From Alphaproteobacteria bacterium (GTDB lineage Bacteria; Pseudomonadota; Alphaproteobacteria; UBA2136; UBA6156), in NCBI GenBank assembly GCA_027490875.1, contig JAIXXE010000060.1, positions 1 to 16,893 of the forward strand: 16,893 nt of DNA, in the 5' to 3' direction. The position numbers and the translations under genes are program-made. Below the pieces are notes generated by a model. It did no database searches, had not been told where the DNA came from, and saw nothing but the letters and a program-made list of their open reading frames with translations. Each line of letters opens with the position of its first letter. Position 1 is the first letter of the stretch. Positions 1 through 6,573 of this stretch are shown piece after piece.

Positions 1-220
1 GAAACGGTGGGGTAAGAGCCCACCGCGCAGCTGGCAACAGCCTGCGGCACGGCGACCTGCCAAGGGGTGCAATGCCAAATAGGGGCCTCCATGTGGTGCG
101 ACGTGCATCCAGCAGGGGCCCGGGTCGGCAGCTTGAGGGCGCGGGGCAACCCACGCTCCAGAGGAATGATGACCACCCCAGCAATGGGGTACAGAACCCG
201 GCTTACAGGATGCGCTTTGC
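1..220 (+). ncRNA. rnpB: RNase P RNA, class A, 3' part (5' end outside window)
   Basis: This is the catalytic RNA of RNase P, which trims the 5' leader of pre-tRNAs. The 3' half of a class A molecule is visible in order: GGGGTAAGAGCCCACCG at 9-25, the GGCAACAG element near 33-40, GCCAAATAGGGG at 74-85, AGCTTGAG near 129-136, GAGGAATGATGACC near 162-175, and the near-universal ACAGAACCCGGCTTA at 191-205, which forms the 3' side of the P4 core. These line up in order with E. coli M1 RNA from about nucleotide 225 to its end. Roughly the first half, including the 5' GAGGAAAGTCC strand of P4, lies upstream of base 1. The exact 3' end is uncertain (about 215-223) because the partner strand of helix P1 is missing. 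A 65-codon frame across it is a shadow. Confidence 0.96.
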
Positions 221-230
221 GGACTGTGTG

Positions 231-264
231 GGGGCCTTTCTGAAAAGAAGGGCCCCTGCTTTAT
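231..264 (+). terminator. Intrinsic terminator of rnpB
   Basis: GGGGCCTTTCT (231-241) pairs fully with AGAAGGGCCCC (246-256), allowing one G-U pair, around a GAAA tetraloop. A T-rich but interrupted tail (TGCTTTATT) follows. It sits directly after the RNase P RNA. On the opposite strand the hairpin is not followed by a U-run, so it is probably not a terminator for the convergent methyltransferase gene, whose stop codon begins just beyond it. Confidence 0.8.
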
Positions 265-1130
265 TCTAGCCCTGCCACCGGCAACGGTTGGTGGGTGGCC
301 AACACCAAGGCGTGATAGCGGTCGGCCACCGTATGAAGGGCCTTCACAGAACCAACCCGCCCCATGAAGCCTTGGCGCTCGGATACTTCATAGAAGTGCG
401 CATACCCCTTCGCCTTGAGGTGCTCTATCACGGGTGTACCCAAGGCCGCGTTTAAAAGTTCCATCATAATGAGGGGGTGATGTGCCAGCGTCGCATCGAG
501 ACCTTGCAAGGCCTCAAGCTCAAACCCTTCAACATCCAGCTTAATTGCCGTAATGGCTGAACCCGCAATCTTCAGCCCTGACAAGGCCGCATCACCCGGC
601 TGCACCTCTAAGGTTCCCAAAGCCGCTTCAGCCTTGGTGTTTACAAAGCCGCCAGCGCCCAGGTTGTTGGCGATATTGCGATAGAATGGAAGCGTAGCAG
701 CCTTGTTCCCCAAACCTTTGGGCACCAATGTAACATTGCTGGTTTGGTTTAATTGCACATTGGCTTGAAGAATGGTGAATACGGCTGGGTTGGGTTCAAA
801 TGCCACAACCTGCTTAAACACCCCCGCAAAAAAGAGGGTGTGATTCCCAATATTCGCGCCAACATCCAGCACCACCCCATGCTGCAAGGGTTGTAAAAGC
901 GGTGCCAAGGTTCGCAGTAAAACCTTATCGAACTGACCGTAGGTGAGGATCTCGCGACAGACGGCATCACCGGGCAAGACCCAAAACTTAGGCCCGTTCC
1001 CTTTAAGCCATTGCCGGCGAAAGAACCATTTCACAAGCTTGTTGCGCAGGGCGTCGGCACAGGCTTCTCGCCAAGGTTGCTGATAGAGTTTCATCGGCTG
1101 CAACCTAGCCAACCTAACCAAAGATAGCAA
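261..1130 (-). CDS. FkbM family SAM-dependent methyltransferase
   Basis: A Rossmann-fold methyltransferase of the FkbM family, which typically O-methylates sugars or polyketides. The substrate cannot be read from the sequence. Numbering from the longest start (289 aa): SAM-binding motif I is VVLDVGANIGN at 86-96, the end of strand 2 is AFEPNP at 110-115 (the acidic residue would bind the SAM ribose), and the FkbM hallmark IKLDVEGFELEALQG is at 196-210. The first 12 codons begin with TTG. An ATG at 1092-1094 (protein starting MKLYQQ, 277 aa) is the other candidate. A GAGG lies about 9 bases before the TTG and only weak purine runs precede the ATG, so the start is open. It stands alone, divergent from the pyrophosphohydrolase gene, and its 3' end converges on rnpB. 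Confidence 0.88.
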   Translation of the reverse strand: MLSLVRLARLQPMKLYQQPWREACADALRNKLVKWFFRRQWLKGNGPKFWVLPGDAVCREILTYGQFDKVLLRTLAPLLQPLQHGVVLDVGANIGNHTLFFAGVFKQVVAFEPNPAVFTILQANVQLNQTSNVTLVPKGLGNKAATLPFYRNIANNLGAGGFVNTKAEAALGTLEVQPGDAALSGLKIAGSAITAIKLDVEGFELEALQGLDATLAHHPLIMMELLNAALGTPVIEHLKAKGYAHFYEVSERQGFMGRVGSVKALHTVADRYHALVLATHQPLPVAGLE

Positions 1131-1222
1131 CGCCTGTTGCCTCGGTTATGGCTTAAGGTTAACGTTCATAAAATCGGCCTTGACCTAAGGCTGATGCCCT
1201 AACAGATTGTAAGGAAAAGCCG

Positions 1223-1633
1223 ATGACCTACCACCGCTTTGGCTGCTTTAAACTGGTGCGGGATTTGGTGATCCCGCAGGCCTACACCAAGGGGTTCCGC
1301 TGTGAAAGTACCGTACTAACGGGGCCGGCGTTGCAGCAGGCAACCTTTCGCAAACTGGTTGAAGAGGTAGATGAAGTGCGTGAGGCGCTGAACAACCCGC
1401 AGGACTTGGTAAAAGAACTGGCCGACGTGTTGGAAGTGGTGCAGGCACTGGCAGCGCAGTACGGCGTTACCCCCGAGGCTCTGTTGGCCGAGCAGGCTGC
1501 CAAACGTGCCAAGCGTGGTGGCTTTAGCAAGGGAGATTTTCTAGCACATTTTGATGTCCCCACTGGGCACCCCGAGCTAACTGATTTAGACGCGCAGCCC
1601 CACAAGTACCTCCCGCTCGGTCAGGTTAAGTAA
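1223..1633 (+). CDS. All-alpha NTP pyrophosphohydrolase (MazG/PRA-PH-like, COG4997 type)
   Basis: A small predicted house-cleaning nucleotide pyrophosphohydrolase. Family members split NTP-like substrates into NMP and PPi in a Mg-dependent way. Visible features are KLVRD at 10-14, the metal-binding helix KLVEEVDEV at 44-52 (Glu47, Glu48, Glu51), the second helix with the ExxD motif KELADVLEV at 64-72 (Glu65, Asp68), and KRGGF at 97-101, which is characteristic of the COG4997 branch. The C-terminal 35 residues are polar and less conserved in character. An AAGGA ribosome-binding site lies about 7 bases before the ATG. The next gene begins one base after the stop, so the two are almost certainly cotranscribed. 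The natural substrate is unknown. Confidence 0.85.
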   Translation: MTYHRFGCFKLVRDLVIPQAYTKGFRCESTVLTGPALQQATFRKLVEEVDEVREALNNPQDLVKELADVLEVVQALAAQYGVTPEALLAEQAAKRAKRGGFSKGDFLAHFDVPTGHPELTDLDAQPHKYLPLGQVK

Positions 1634-1634
1634 G

Positions 1635-2189
1635 ATGATTTTGGCCACGCTTAAAAAGTATTGGGAGTGGCTGCTGTGCGGCTTCGTTTTGGTTAATCTG
1701 GGTTTGTTTTTACTAGGGCACGATTGGTTTGGCCTGAACGGTTTGGTGGCGATGGCGTTGGCATTGTTGGGCAGCCTTGTTACGGCGATTATCGGGTTCT
1801 TGATGGCCACGCTGGTGGTGCCGATGCTGGCGTTGGTTACGGGCGTGGTTGGCGCGTTCATCGGTTTGGTAACCGTGCTGCTGGCCTTTGTGGTGGGCGG
1901 GATTTTCACCCCCATCGCCGCAGCGGTGGTGGGGGCAATTTACGCCCTGTTTGGGTGGCTGGCCACCACGTGGTTGGGTAGCCTGCTGCTGCCGCTTTAC
2001 AGCACGCTCTGGCCGTTGGTTCTTAAAATTGCGCCGTGGCTGACCACCAGCAAATTTCTCATCAAGCTCTACGACTGGGCCGATGACCAGCCATGGTGGC
2101 CGCAAGCATTGGTGTTAACACCGAAGAGGAAAAAGGCTCCCCCTCAACGCCAAAGGCGGGGTGCTTTGCAGCAGCCCCGCCGTCGGTGA
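1635..2189 (+). CDS. Polytopic inner-membrane protein of unknown function
   Basis: I do not recognise a family. The 184-residue protein is very hydrophobic from residue 11 to about 135. A first segment lies near 11-28, and after the short polar stretch GHDWFG a nearly continuous hydrophobic run of four or five segments extends to about residue 135, rich in Gly/Ala/Val with GxxxG-like spacings. A Trp-rich loop (DDQPWWP, 151-157) and a strongly basic, Pro/Gln/Arg-rich tail (163-184) follow and would be cytoplasmic by the positive-inside rule. It starts one base after the pyrophosphohydrolase stop, which implies translational coupling. The last 25 codons overlap two hairpins (see terminator and dyad entries). 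A frameshift close to the C terminus is possible, because the tail composition changes abruptly at residue 163. Confidence 0.72.
   Translation: MILATLKKYWEWLLCGFVLVNLGLFLLGHDWFGLNGLVAMALALLGSLVTAIIGFLMATLVVPMLALVTGVVGAFIGLVTVLLAFVVGGIFTPIAAAVVGAIYALFGWLATTWLGSLLLPLYSTLWPLVLKIAPWLTTSKFLIKLYDWADDQPWWPQALVLTPKRKKAPPQRQRRGALQQPRRR
2130..2176 (-). terminator. Possible terminator for the fumC-amidase transcript
   Basis: Read on the - strand, CCCCGCC-TTT-GGCG folds with a following GGGG, and AGCC then leads into TTTTTCC (complement of 2134-2130). It lies about 105 bases past the amidase stop, inside the 3' end of the convergent membrane protein gene. The stem has an internal loop, and it competes with a hairpin at 2155-2181 (GGCGGGG/CCCCGCC with TGCT/AGCA inside, one bulged G, loop TTGC). 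Confidence 0.3.
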
Positions 2190-2210
2190 ATGTCGCATTA
2201 ATCGGCTGTT

Positions 2211-2226
2211 GGTTGCAGCTGCAACC
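2211..2226. repeat. Perfect 16-bp palindrome between convergent genes
   Basis: GGTTGCAGCTGCAACC is a perfect inverted repeat with no spacer, lying between the stop of the membrane protein gene (2189) and the stop of the amidase gene (2282). Imperfect flanking complementarity (TCGGC before, GCCGA after) extends it. It has no T-run on either strand, so it is not a standard terminator. Confidence 0.6.
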
Positions 2227-2281
2227 GAAGGCCGAGTCGTTTGGCAAGCCGATTGGCCCGTTCGGTGCTGCGTGGGTATCG

Positions 2282-2833
2282 TTAAGCCAAGAGCAGCGTG
2301 TGCAACTTAACCCAATCGAAGTGCGGGCCGGGGTCGGTCTTGCGGGCGGGGGCGATGGCGCTGTGGGCCACGATGGCTTCGATTTTTAACTGATGACGCA
2401 CCATGAGGTCGCGCAGCAGTGTGGCCAGTGTGGTGTACTGGGCTTCGGTAAAGGGTTCGGCCTCGGCCCAGTTGGGGGCTTGCTCGAGGTGCGCAGGCGG
2501 GCCGTCGGGGTAGGTTTTGCCAAAGGGGCCTGCGTTGCCAAGTTCGATGCTAAGGCTGTACGCGTTCAAGCCTTCCAGAGTTTCGCCGTTTGGGAAAGTC
2601 CAGCGGCTTTGGCCGGCATGCCACGCCACGTCGGCTTCCTGCACCAGCTGCACGGTGTGCCCATAGCGATCGAGGTAATAATGGCAGCTGACCTGCGTGG
2701 CCGGGTCGGTCAGGCGTTGCAGCGCCGCTTCATCATCGGCCATGTAGGTGGCGTGCAGGACGATGAGGCGGATAGTTTCGCCTACCTCTCGTGGGCGGCG
2801 GTTAGGGCTGGGGCGTTGAGCGAAGGCCGTCAT
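2282..2833 (-). CDS. N-acetylmuramoyl-L-alanine amidase, Amidase_2 (AmpD/AmiD) type
   Basis: A zinc amidase that cleaves the bond between MurNAc and the stem peptide, acting in peptidoglycan turnover or recycling. Numbered from the ATG at 2831-2833 (183 aa), the key residues are the zinc ligand His27 in IVLHATY, the AWHAG motif with His72, the catalytic-type Glu97 in LSIELGN, zinc ligand His157 in AHSAIAPARKTDPGP, Lys165, and Asp167 as the third ligand. I see no signal peptide or lipobox, which favours a cytoplasmic AmpD-like recycling enzyme over the lipoprotein AmiD. The frame is open 25 codons further upstream, but that would overlap the fumarase gene. The chosen ATG is 4 bases after the fumC stop, consistent with coupled translation. 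No clear Shine-Dalgarno is visible. Confidence 0.9.
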   Translation of the reverse strand: MTAFAQRPSPNRRPREVGETIRLIVLHATYMADDEAALQRLTDPATQVSCHYYLDRYGHTVQLVQEADVAWHAGQSRWTFPNGETLEGLNAYSLSIELGNAGPFGKTYPDGPPAHLEQAPNWAEAEPFTEAQYTTLATLLRDLMVRHQLKIEAIVAHSAIAPARKTDPGPHFDWVKLHTLLLA

Positions 2834-2837
2834 TGGA

Positions 2838-4313
2838 TTAGCGGTCTGGCCCCAGCATCGCCTCGGGCCGTACTTTGGCGCGGAAGGTTTTGGCGTCCAG
2901 ATACCCAAGCTTCACGCAGGCTTCCTCCAGCGTCAGGTTTTCTTTCAGCGCTTTTTTGGCGACTTGGGCGGCCTTGTCGTAGCCAATCACGGGGTTGAGC
3001 GCCGTTACCAGCATCAGCGAATTGGCCAGATGCCTTTCCAGTTGCGGTAGGTTAGGTTCAAGCCCCACCACGCAGTTTTCGGTAAAGCTGATGAGCGCAT
3101 CGGCCAGCAGTTGCGCACTTTGCAAGACGTTATGGATGATGAGCGGCTTAAATACATTCAGCTGCAAATGCCCCTGCATGGCGCCTGCACAGACGGCGGC
3201 ATCGTTACCGATGACCTGGCAGCAGACCATGCTCAGCGCCTCGCACTGCGTGGGGTTGACCTTGCCGGGCATGATGCTGCTGCCGGGTTCGTTGGCGGGC
3301 AGATTCAGCTCGTTCAGGCCGCAGCGTGGGCCACTGCCGAGCAGGCGAATATCGTTGGCAATTTTGAGGCTGGCCACCGCCGCCGTGCGCAATGCCGCGC
3401 TGGCATTGAGCAAGGGCTCGTGGGCGGAAAGCCCAAAGAACTTGTTCTCCATAATGGTAAACTTCAGGCCTAAGCGCTTGGCCAAATATTTGGCGGCAAG
3501 TGGGGGCATCTTTACATGTGTATTGAGGCCCGTGCCTACTGCCGTGCCACCCAAAGGCAAGGGCAGTAACGCTGTCAGTGCCTTTTGCACTTCAGCTTCG
3601 GCGTAGGCCAGCTGGGCGGCGAAGGCGCCAAACTCCTGCCCCAAGGTGATGGGGGTGGCATCTTGCAAATGGGTGCGGCCGATTTTGAGAACCTTCTCCC
3701 ACTGCTTGGCTTTTTTGGTGAGCGCGGTGCGGGCCATTTTCAGTGCTGGCAGCACCTGCGTTTGCAACGCCAGCGCCGCGCTGAGGTGCATGGCGGCGGG
3801 GAAGGTATCGTTGCTGCTCTGGCCACGGTTGACGTGGTCATTGGGGTGCACGGGCGCCTTGCCGCCGCGGGTGCCGGTTAGCAGTTCGTTGGCGCGGCCT
3901 GCCAGTACTTCGTTCAGGTTCATGTTGGTTTGCGTGCCGCTGCCGGTTTGCCAAACTACCAGCGGGAAGTTACCCGCCAGCGCGCCGGCCTGAATTTCAT
4001 CGGCGGCCTGACTGATGGCCTTGGCCATTTTTGGCTCGAGCAGTTTAAAGCTGGCATTGGCGTGGGCACAGGCTTGCTTAAGCGCTGCATAGGCGGCAAT
4101 AAACAGTGGGGAAAACGTAAAGCGGGCACGCTCGGCTTCGGTGGCACCGCCAATCAAAAAATTATCCTTGCTGCGCTGGGTTTGGGCGGCCCAATAGCAG
4201 CTGGCGGGAACATCAACCGCCCCCATGCTGTCGGCCTCTTGGCGCATTGCCGTTGGGTTTGGAGTACGGGGTGAGGCAGACACGGCTTTTGGCATCGCTT
4301 GGGCTTTCTTCAT
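2838..4313 (-). CDS. fumC: Fumarate hydratase class II
   Basis: Reversible hydration of fumarate to L-malate in the TCA cycle, as a cytoplasmic homotetramer that needs no iron-sulfur cluster. On the 491-codon frame one sees SGTQTNMNLNEVLAGRA at 125-141, VHPNDHVNRGQSSNDT at 155-170, RTHLQDATP with His215 (the family's active-site His), and the superfamily signature GSSIMPGKVNP at 344-354, whose flexible loop carries the catalytic Ser. Class II fumarases are usually about 460-470 residues and begin close to the 'ExDsMGxxxVP' segment, here residues 26-36. The first 22 residues are therefore extra, and Met23 (ATG ending at 4247) is a plausible alternative start. Neither start has a strong ribosome-binding site. 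The amidase gene follows after 4 bases. Confidence 0.96.
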   Translation of the reverse strand: MKKAQAMPKAVSASPRTPNPTAMRQEADSMGAVDVPASCYWAAQTQRSKDNFLIGGATEAERARFTFSPLFIAAYAALKQACAHANASFKLLEPKMAKAISQAADEIQAGALAGNFPLVVWQTGSGTQTNMNLNEVLAGRANELLTGTRGGKAPVHPNDHVNRGQSSNDTFPAAMHLSAALALQTQVLPALKMARTALTKKAKQWEKVLKIGRTHLQDATPITLGQEFGAFAAQLAYAEAEVQKALTALLPLPLGGTAVGTGLNTHVKMPPLAAKYLAKRLGLKFTIMENKFFGLSAHEPLLNASAALRTAAVASLKIANDIRLLGSGPRCGLNELNLPANEPGSSIMPGKVNPTQCEALSMVCCQVIGNDAAVCAGAMQGHLQLNVFKPLIIHNVLQSAQLLADALISFTENCVVGLEPNLPQLERHLANSLMLVTALNPVIGYDKAAQVAKKALKENLTLEEACVKLGYLDAKTFRAKVRPEAMLGPDR

Positions 4314-4386
4314 CCGTGAACGTTACCAGAAAAATGGTTCAGCAGCAGAGTCACAATTCTTTTATGTTGATTTATTTTCGGCCACC

Positions 4387-4417
4387 CCTTGTAATGCATA
4401 CAAGGCTAACCTATTCT
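4387..4417 (+). promoter_or_regulatory. Dyad-overlapped promoter candidate upstream of the short frame
   Basis: TTGTAA (4389-4394) and TATTCT (4412-4417) are separated by exactly 17 bases and fit a housekeeping -35/-10 pair. The -35 lies inside an inverted repeat, CCTTGTA-ATGCA-TACAAGG (4387-4405), the shape of a repressor operator. Transcription would start at about 4424-4425, which is the A of the ATG of the short frame at 4425. Motif matching only, with no experimental support. Confidence 0.45.
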
Positions 4418-4424
4418 TACCTGC

Positions 4425-4526
4425 ATGAGTACGTTCTATGTCCACATCACCCAACCGCTGCCCAGCTGGGCCAGCGGCGTTGCTGTTGGCGTTATGCGCT
4501 CTATCCCCGACCAGCCCAAGCAATAA
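4425..4526 (+). CDS. 33-residue leader-like ORF, or a small structured RNA
   Basis: I do not recognise this product. ATG at 4425 to TAA at 4524-4526 encodes 33 residues that start MSTFYVHITQ and end IPDQPKQ. They contain Pro-Leu-Pro-Ser-Trp and a short Gly/Val/Ala stretch. No Shine-Dalgarno precedes it, but the candidate -10 box ends 7 bases before the ATG, so the mRNA could be leaderless. An intrinsic terminator starts at the base after the stop, so the predicted transcript is about 125 nt. Inside the frame, CCGCTG (4455-4460) and CAGCGG (4472-4477) form a hairpin. It may be a leader peptide controlling read-through into the ABC exporter at 4632, an independent microprotein, or a non-coding RNA. 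A competing frame (4438-4635) runs through the terminator and ends in an ATGA overlap with the exporter start, but its composition looks random. Confidence 0.35.
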   Translation: MSTFYVHITQPLPSWASGVAVGVMRSIPDQPKQ

Positions 4527-4550
4527 CGCGGGCCTTCGGGCTCCCGTTTT
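4527..4550 (+). terminator. Intrinsic terminator after the short frame
   Basis: CGCGGGCC (4527-4534) pairs with GGCTCCCG (4539-4546) around a UUCG tetraloop, with one C-C mismatch and one G-U, followed by TTTT. It begins immediately after the TAA at 4526 and lies about 80 bases before the ABC transporter start, so it could also act as an attenuator. Confidence 0.68.
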
Positions 4551-4596
4551 ACTCGGTTGGTGGAAGTTTCTCCGCCCTTCCCTGAACTCTTCACCT

Positions 4597-4616
4597 AGCC
4601 AAGCCTGGGCTTGGCT
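4597..4616 (+). promoter_or_regulatory. Hairpin before the ABC exporter ribosome-binding site
   Basis: AGCCAAGC (4597-4604) and GCTTGGCT (4609-4616) are perfect inverted arms around CTGG. AAAGGA (4620-4625), the Shine-Dalgarno of the exporter gene, follows after 3 bases. There is no T-run, so it is not a terminator. It could influence translation or be a protein-binding dyad. Confidence 0.45.
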
Positions 4617-4631
4617 GATAAAGGAACTATC

Positions 4632-6482
4632 ATGAAATCCTACAGACTGACTTCGGTGGCCCCGCACCCGCAAGGGTTGGTGCCGCTGCCCAATAAACTG
4701 GTGCCTTTTGTGTGGCATTTCGCGAAGCAAGCATGGCAGCCGATGGCTGTGGTGATGGTACTGGCTGGCTTAGCCGTCATGCTTGGCCAGTTGGCACCAT
4801 GGTTCTATGCCCGCGCGATCGGGTTGTTTAACCAAGGGCAGGAAGTGTCGGCAGACCAGCTCATTACGCTGCTTGGCTTGATGGTTGCGACACTCTATGT
4901 GGCGCAACCCCTGCTCGACCGCACCGCACGCTACTTGGCCTGGCCGATGTTCTTCGTGCACTTCCGTGAGCGCGTGCGCTATCAGGTCGTGATTGCGACC
5001 CGGGCCCAAAGCCTTAGCTTCTTTAATGAAGACTTGGCGGGCAGGTTAGCAAGCAAGGCTTTTGATACTGGCATGGCGTTGGCAGAAATATGCGAGGTGT
5101 TTATTATCCACTTTTGGGGGTTTGCGGTGGCACTGGTGGTGGCAGGCGTCCTTCTTTTTAAGGTGGCGCCTGTTCTGCTTGTTGTTTTTGTTATCTGGTT
5201 TGTTTGCTACGTTGTTTTTTTGCGTTGGATGATTCCAATTCAAAGAAAGACCAGCAGAATCGCCTCCGATCTCAAAAGCCGCAATACCGGTCTGGTGGTG
5301 GATAACTTCGCCAACATTCTGCTGGTTAAGCTGTTCGGGCGGGATAATGATGAAGACAGCTACCTACGTGATAAGGCCCAAGAAGCAGCGGATGCCAGTC
5401 AGCGTAACCACCACAACTTCCAGATGATGTGGGTGGGGATGGCCTGCTTAACCTTCTTGCTGAGTGCGCCCACGATGGGGCTGACCTTCTATGGTTGGCA
5501 GCATGGCTGGTTCGGCAAGGCTGAAGGCTTGATGGCCATGACGGTGCTACCGCAGGTGATTCAGTTCAGCTGGTGGGTTGCAGAATCTTCGGTGCGGCTG
5601 TTGGAAAACATCGCGACGGTTGATGATGCGATTGAGGCCCTCGCCAAACCCTACACGGTGGTGGATGCCGTTGCTGCGCCAGCGCTGGTGGTTAAGGCGG
5701 GTGGCGGTACGGTAACCTTCCAAGATGTCTTCTTCAATTATGGTAAGGCGGATAAGTCGGTGGGTGATGAAGGCGCCGTCCTGCATGGCCTTAACCTTAC
5801 CATTCCAGCTGGCCAAAAGGTGGGTTTGGTCGGGCGAAGCGGGGCGGGAAAGAGCACGATGGCGAGCCTGCTGCTGCGCTTCTATGACCTGGAGCGTGGA
5901 ACCATTATCATTGATGGGCAGGATATCAGCAAGGTGACCCAAGCCTCGCTACGCCAGCATATTGGCATGGTGACGCAGGAAGCCCACATGATGCACCGCT
6001 CGGTGGCCGATAACATTCGCCTTGGCAAGCCTAACGCCACGGATGAAGAAGTTATCGCTGCGGCCAAACGGGCCCATGCGCACGCGTTTATTATCCTCTG
6101 CGAGGATAAAAACGGGCGCAAGGGTTACGAGGCCCATGTAGGTGAACGCGGCGTGAAGCTGTCGGGTGGTCAGCGTCAACGAATTGCGATTGCCCGTATG
6201 ATTCTGGAAAACGCACCAATCCTGCTGCTGGATGAGGCCACCAGTGCCCTTGATAGCGAGGTTGAGGCAGCGATTCAGGAAGAAATGGCGACGCTGATGG
6301 TGGGCAAAACCACCATCGCGATTGCCCACCGGCTTTCCACCATCGCCCAGATGGACAGGCTGGTGGTGATGGATAGAGGCCGCATTGTGGAAGACGGCAC
6401 CCACGCCGAACTGCTGGCACGGGGGGGCATCTATGCCGACCTGTGGAGCCGACAGAGCGGCGGCTTCATCGGCCACGACTAA
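4632..6482 (+). CDS. ABC exporter half-transporter (fused membrane and ATPase domains)
   Basis: A type IV (MsbA/ATM1-like) exporter half-transporter that would work as a homodimer in the inner membrane. Substrate unknown. The membrane domain covers about residues 36-330 with about six segments, for example 37-56, 75-93, 160-177 and 180-197. The nucleotide-binding domain is complete: Walker A GRSGAGKST at 401-409, Q-loop Gln449 in MVTQE, signature LSGGQRQR at 510-517, Walker B ILLLDEATS at 530-538 with Glu535, D-loop SALD, and switch His566 in IAHRLST. The ATG at 4632 is preferred because AAAGGA sits 6 bases before it; a frame-extending TTG at 4611 lies in a hairpin. With 616 aa it is normal in size for the family. 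It is followed by a strong terminator, so it forms its own unit, possibly fed by the short upstream transcript. Confidence 0.93.
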   Translation: MKSYRLTSVAPHPQGLVPLPNKLVPFVWHFAKQAWQPMAVVMVLAGLAVMLGQLAPWFYARAIGLFNQGQEVSADQLITLLGLMVATLYVAQPLLDRTARYLAWPMFFVHFRERVRYQVVIATRAQSLSFFNEDLAGRLASKAFDTGMALAEICEVFIIHFWGFAVALVVAGVLLFKVAPVLLVVFVIWFVCYVVFLRWMIPIQRKTSRIASDLKSRNTGLVVDNFANILLVKLFGRDNDEDSYLRDKAQEAADASQRNHHNFQMMWVGMACLTFLLSAPTMGLTFYGWQHGWFGKAEGLMAMTVLPQVIQFSWWVAESSVRLLENIATVDDAIEALAKPYTVVDAVAAPALVVKAGGGTVTFQDVFFNYGKADKSVGDEGAVLHGLNLTIPAGQKVGLVGRSGAGKSTMASLLLRFYDLERGTIIIDGQDISKVTQASLRQHIGMVTQEAHMMHRSVADNIRLGKPNATDEEVIAAAKRAHAHAFIILCEDKNGRKGYEAHVGERGVKLSGGQRQRIAIARMILENAPILLLDEATSALDSEVEAAIQEEMATLMVGKTTIAIAHRLSTIAQMDRLVVMDRGRIVEDGTHAELLARGGIYADLWSRQSGGFIGHD

Positions 6483-6497
6483 GGCCACGCGTACGAC

Positions 6498-6524
6498 AAC
6501 GGCCCCTGCGGGGGCCGTTTTTTT
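6498..6524 (+). terminator. Intrinsic terminator of the ABC exporter gene
   Basis: AACGGCCCC (6498-6506) pairs perfectly with GGGGCCGTT (6511-6519) around a TGCG loop and continues into a run of seven T. It lies 16 bases after the exporter stop. The same 9-bp stem recurs at 7775-7795. Confidence 0.93.
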
Positions 6525-6573
6525 GCCTTACTTTATGATTCCGGTTCTTGAACCTTGGTGTTAAGGTGCTGGA

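Noticed and set aside
72..269. 65-codon + strand frame
   Set aside because: It lies inside the RNase P RNA, whose conserved elements account for the sequence.
1180..1208. TTGACC-17-CAGATT as a promoter for the pyrophosphohydrolase
   Set aside because: The -10 match is poor and the implied start would fall on the AAGGA Shine-Dalgarno at about 1211, leaving no usable leader.
2834..2908. 25-codon N-terminal extension of the amidase
   Set aside because: It overlaps the fumC coding end and adds a Pro/Arg/Lys-rich stretch unlike the family; the ATG at 2831-2833 just after the fumC stop is more natural.
2393..3881. Long + strand frames of 98-203 codons opposite the amidase and fumC
   Set aside because: They are antisense shadows of two clearly identified proteins and have no recognisable product.
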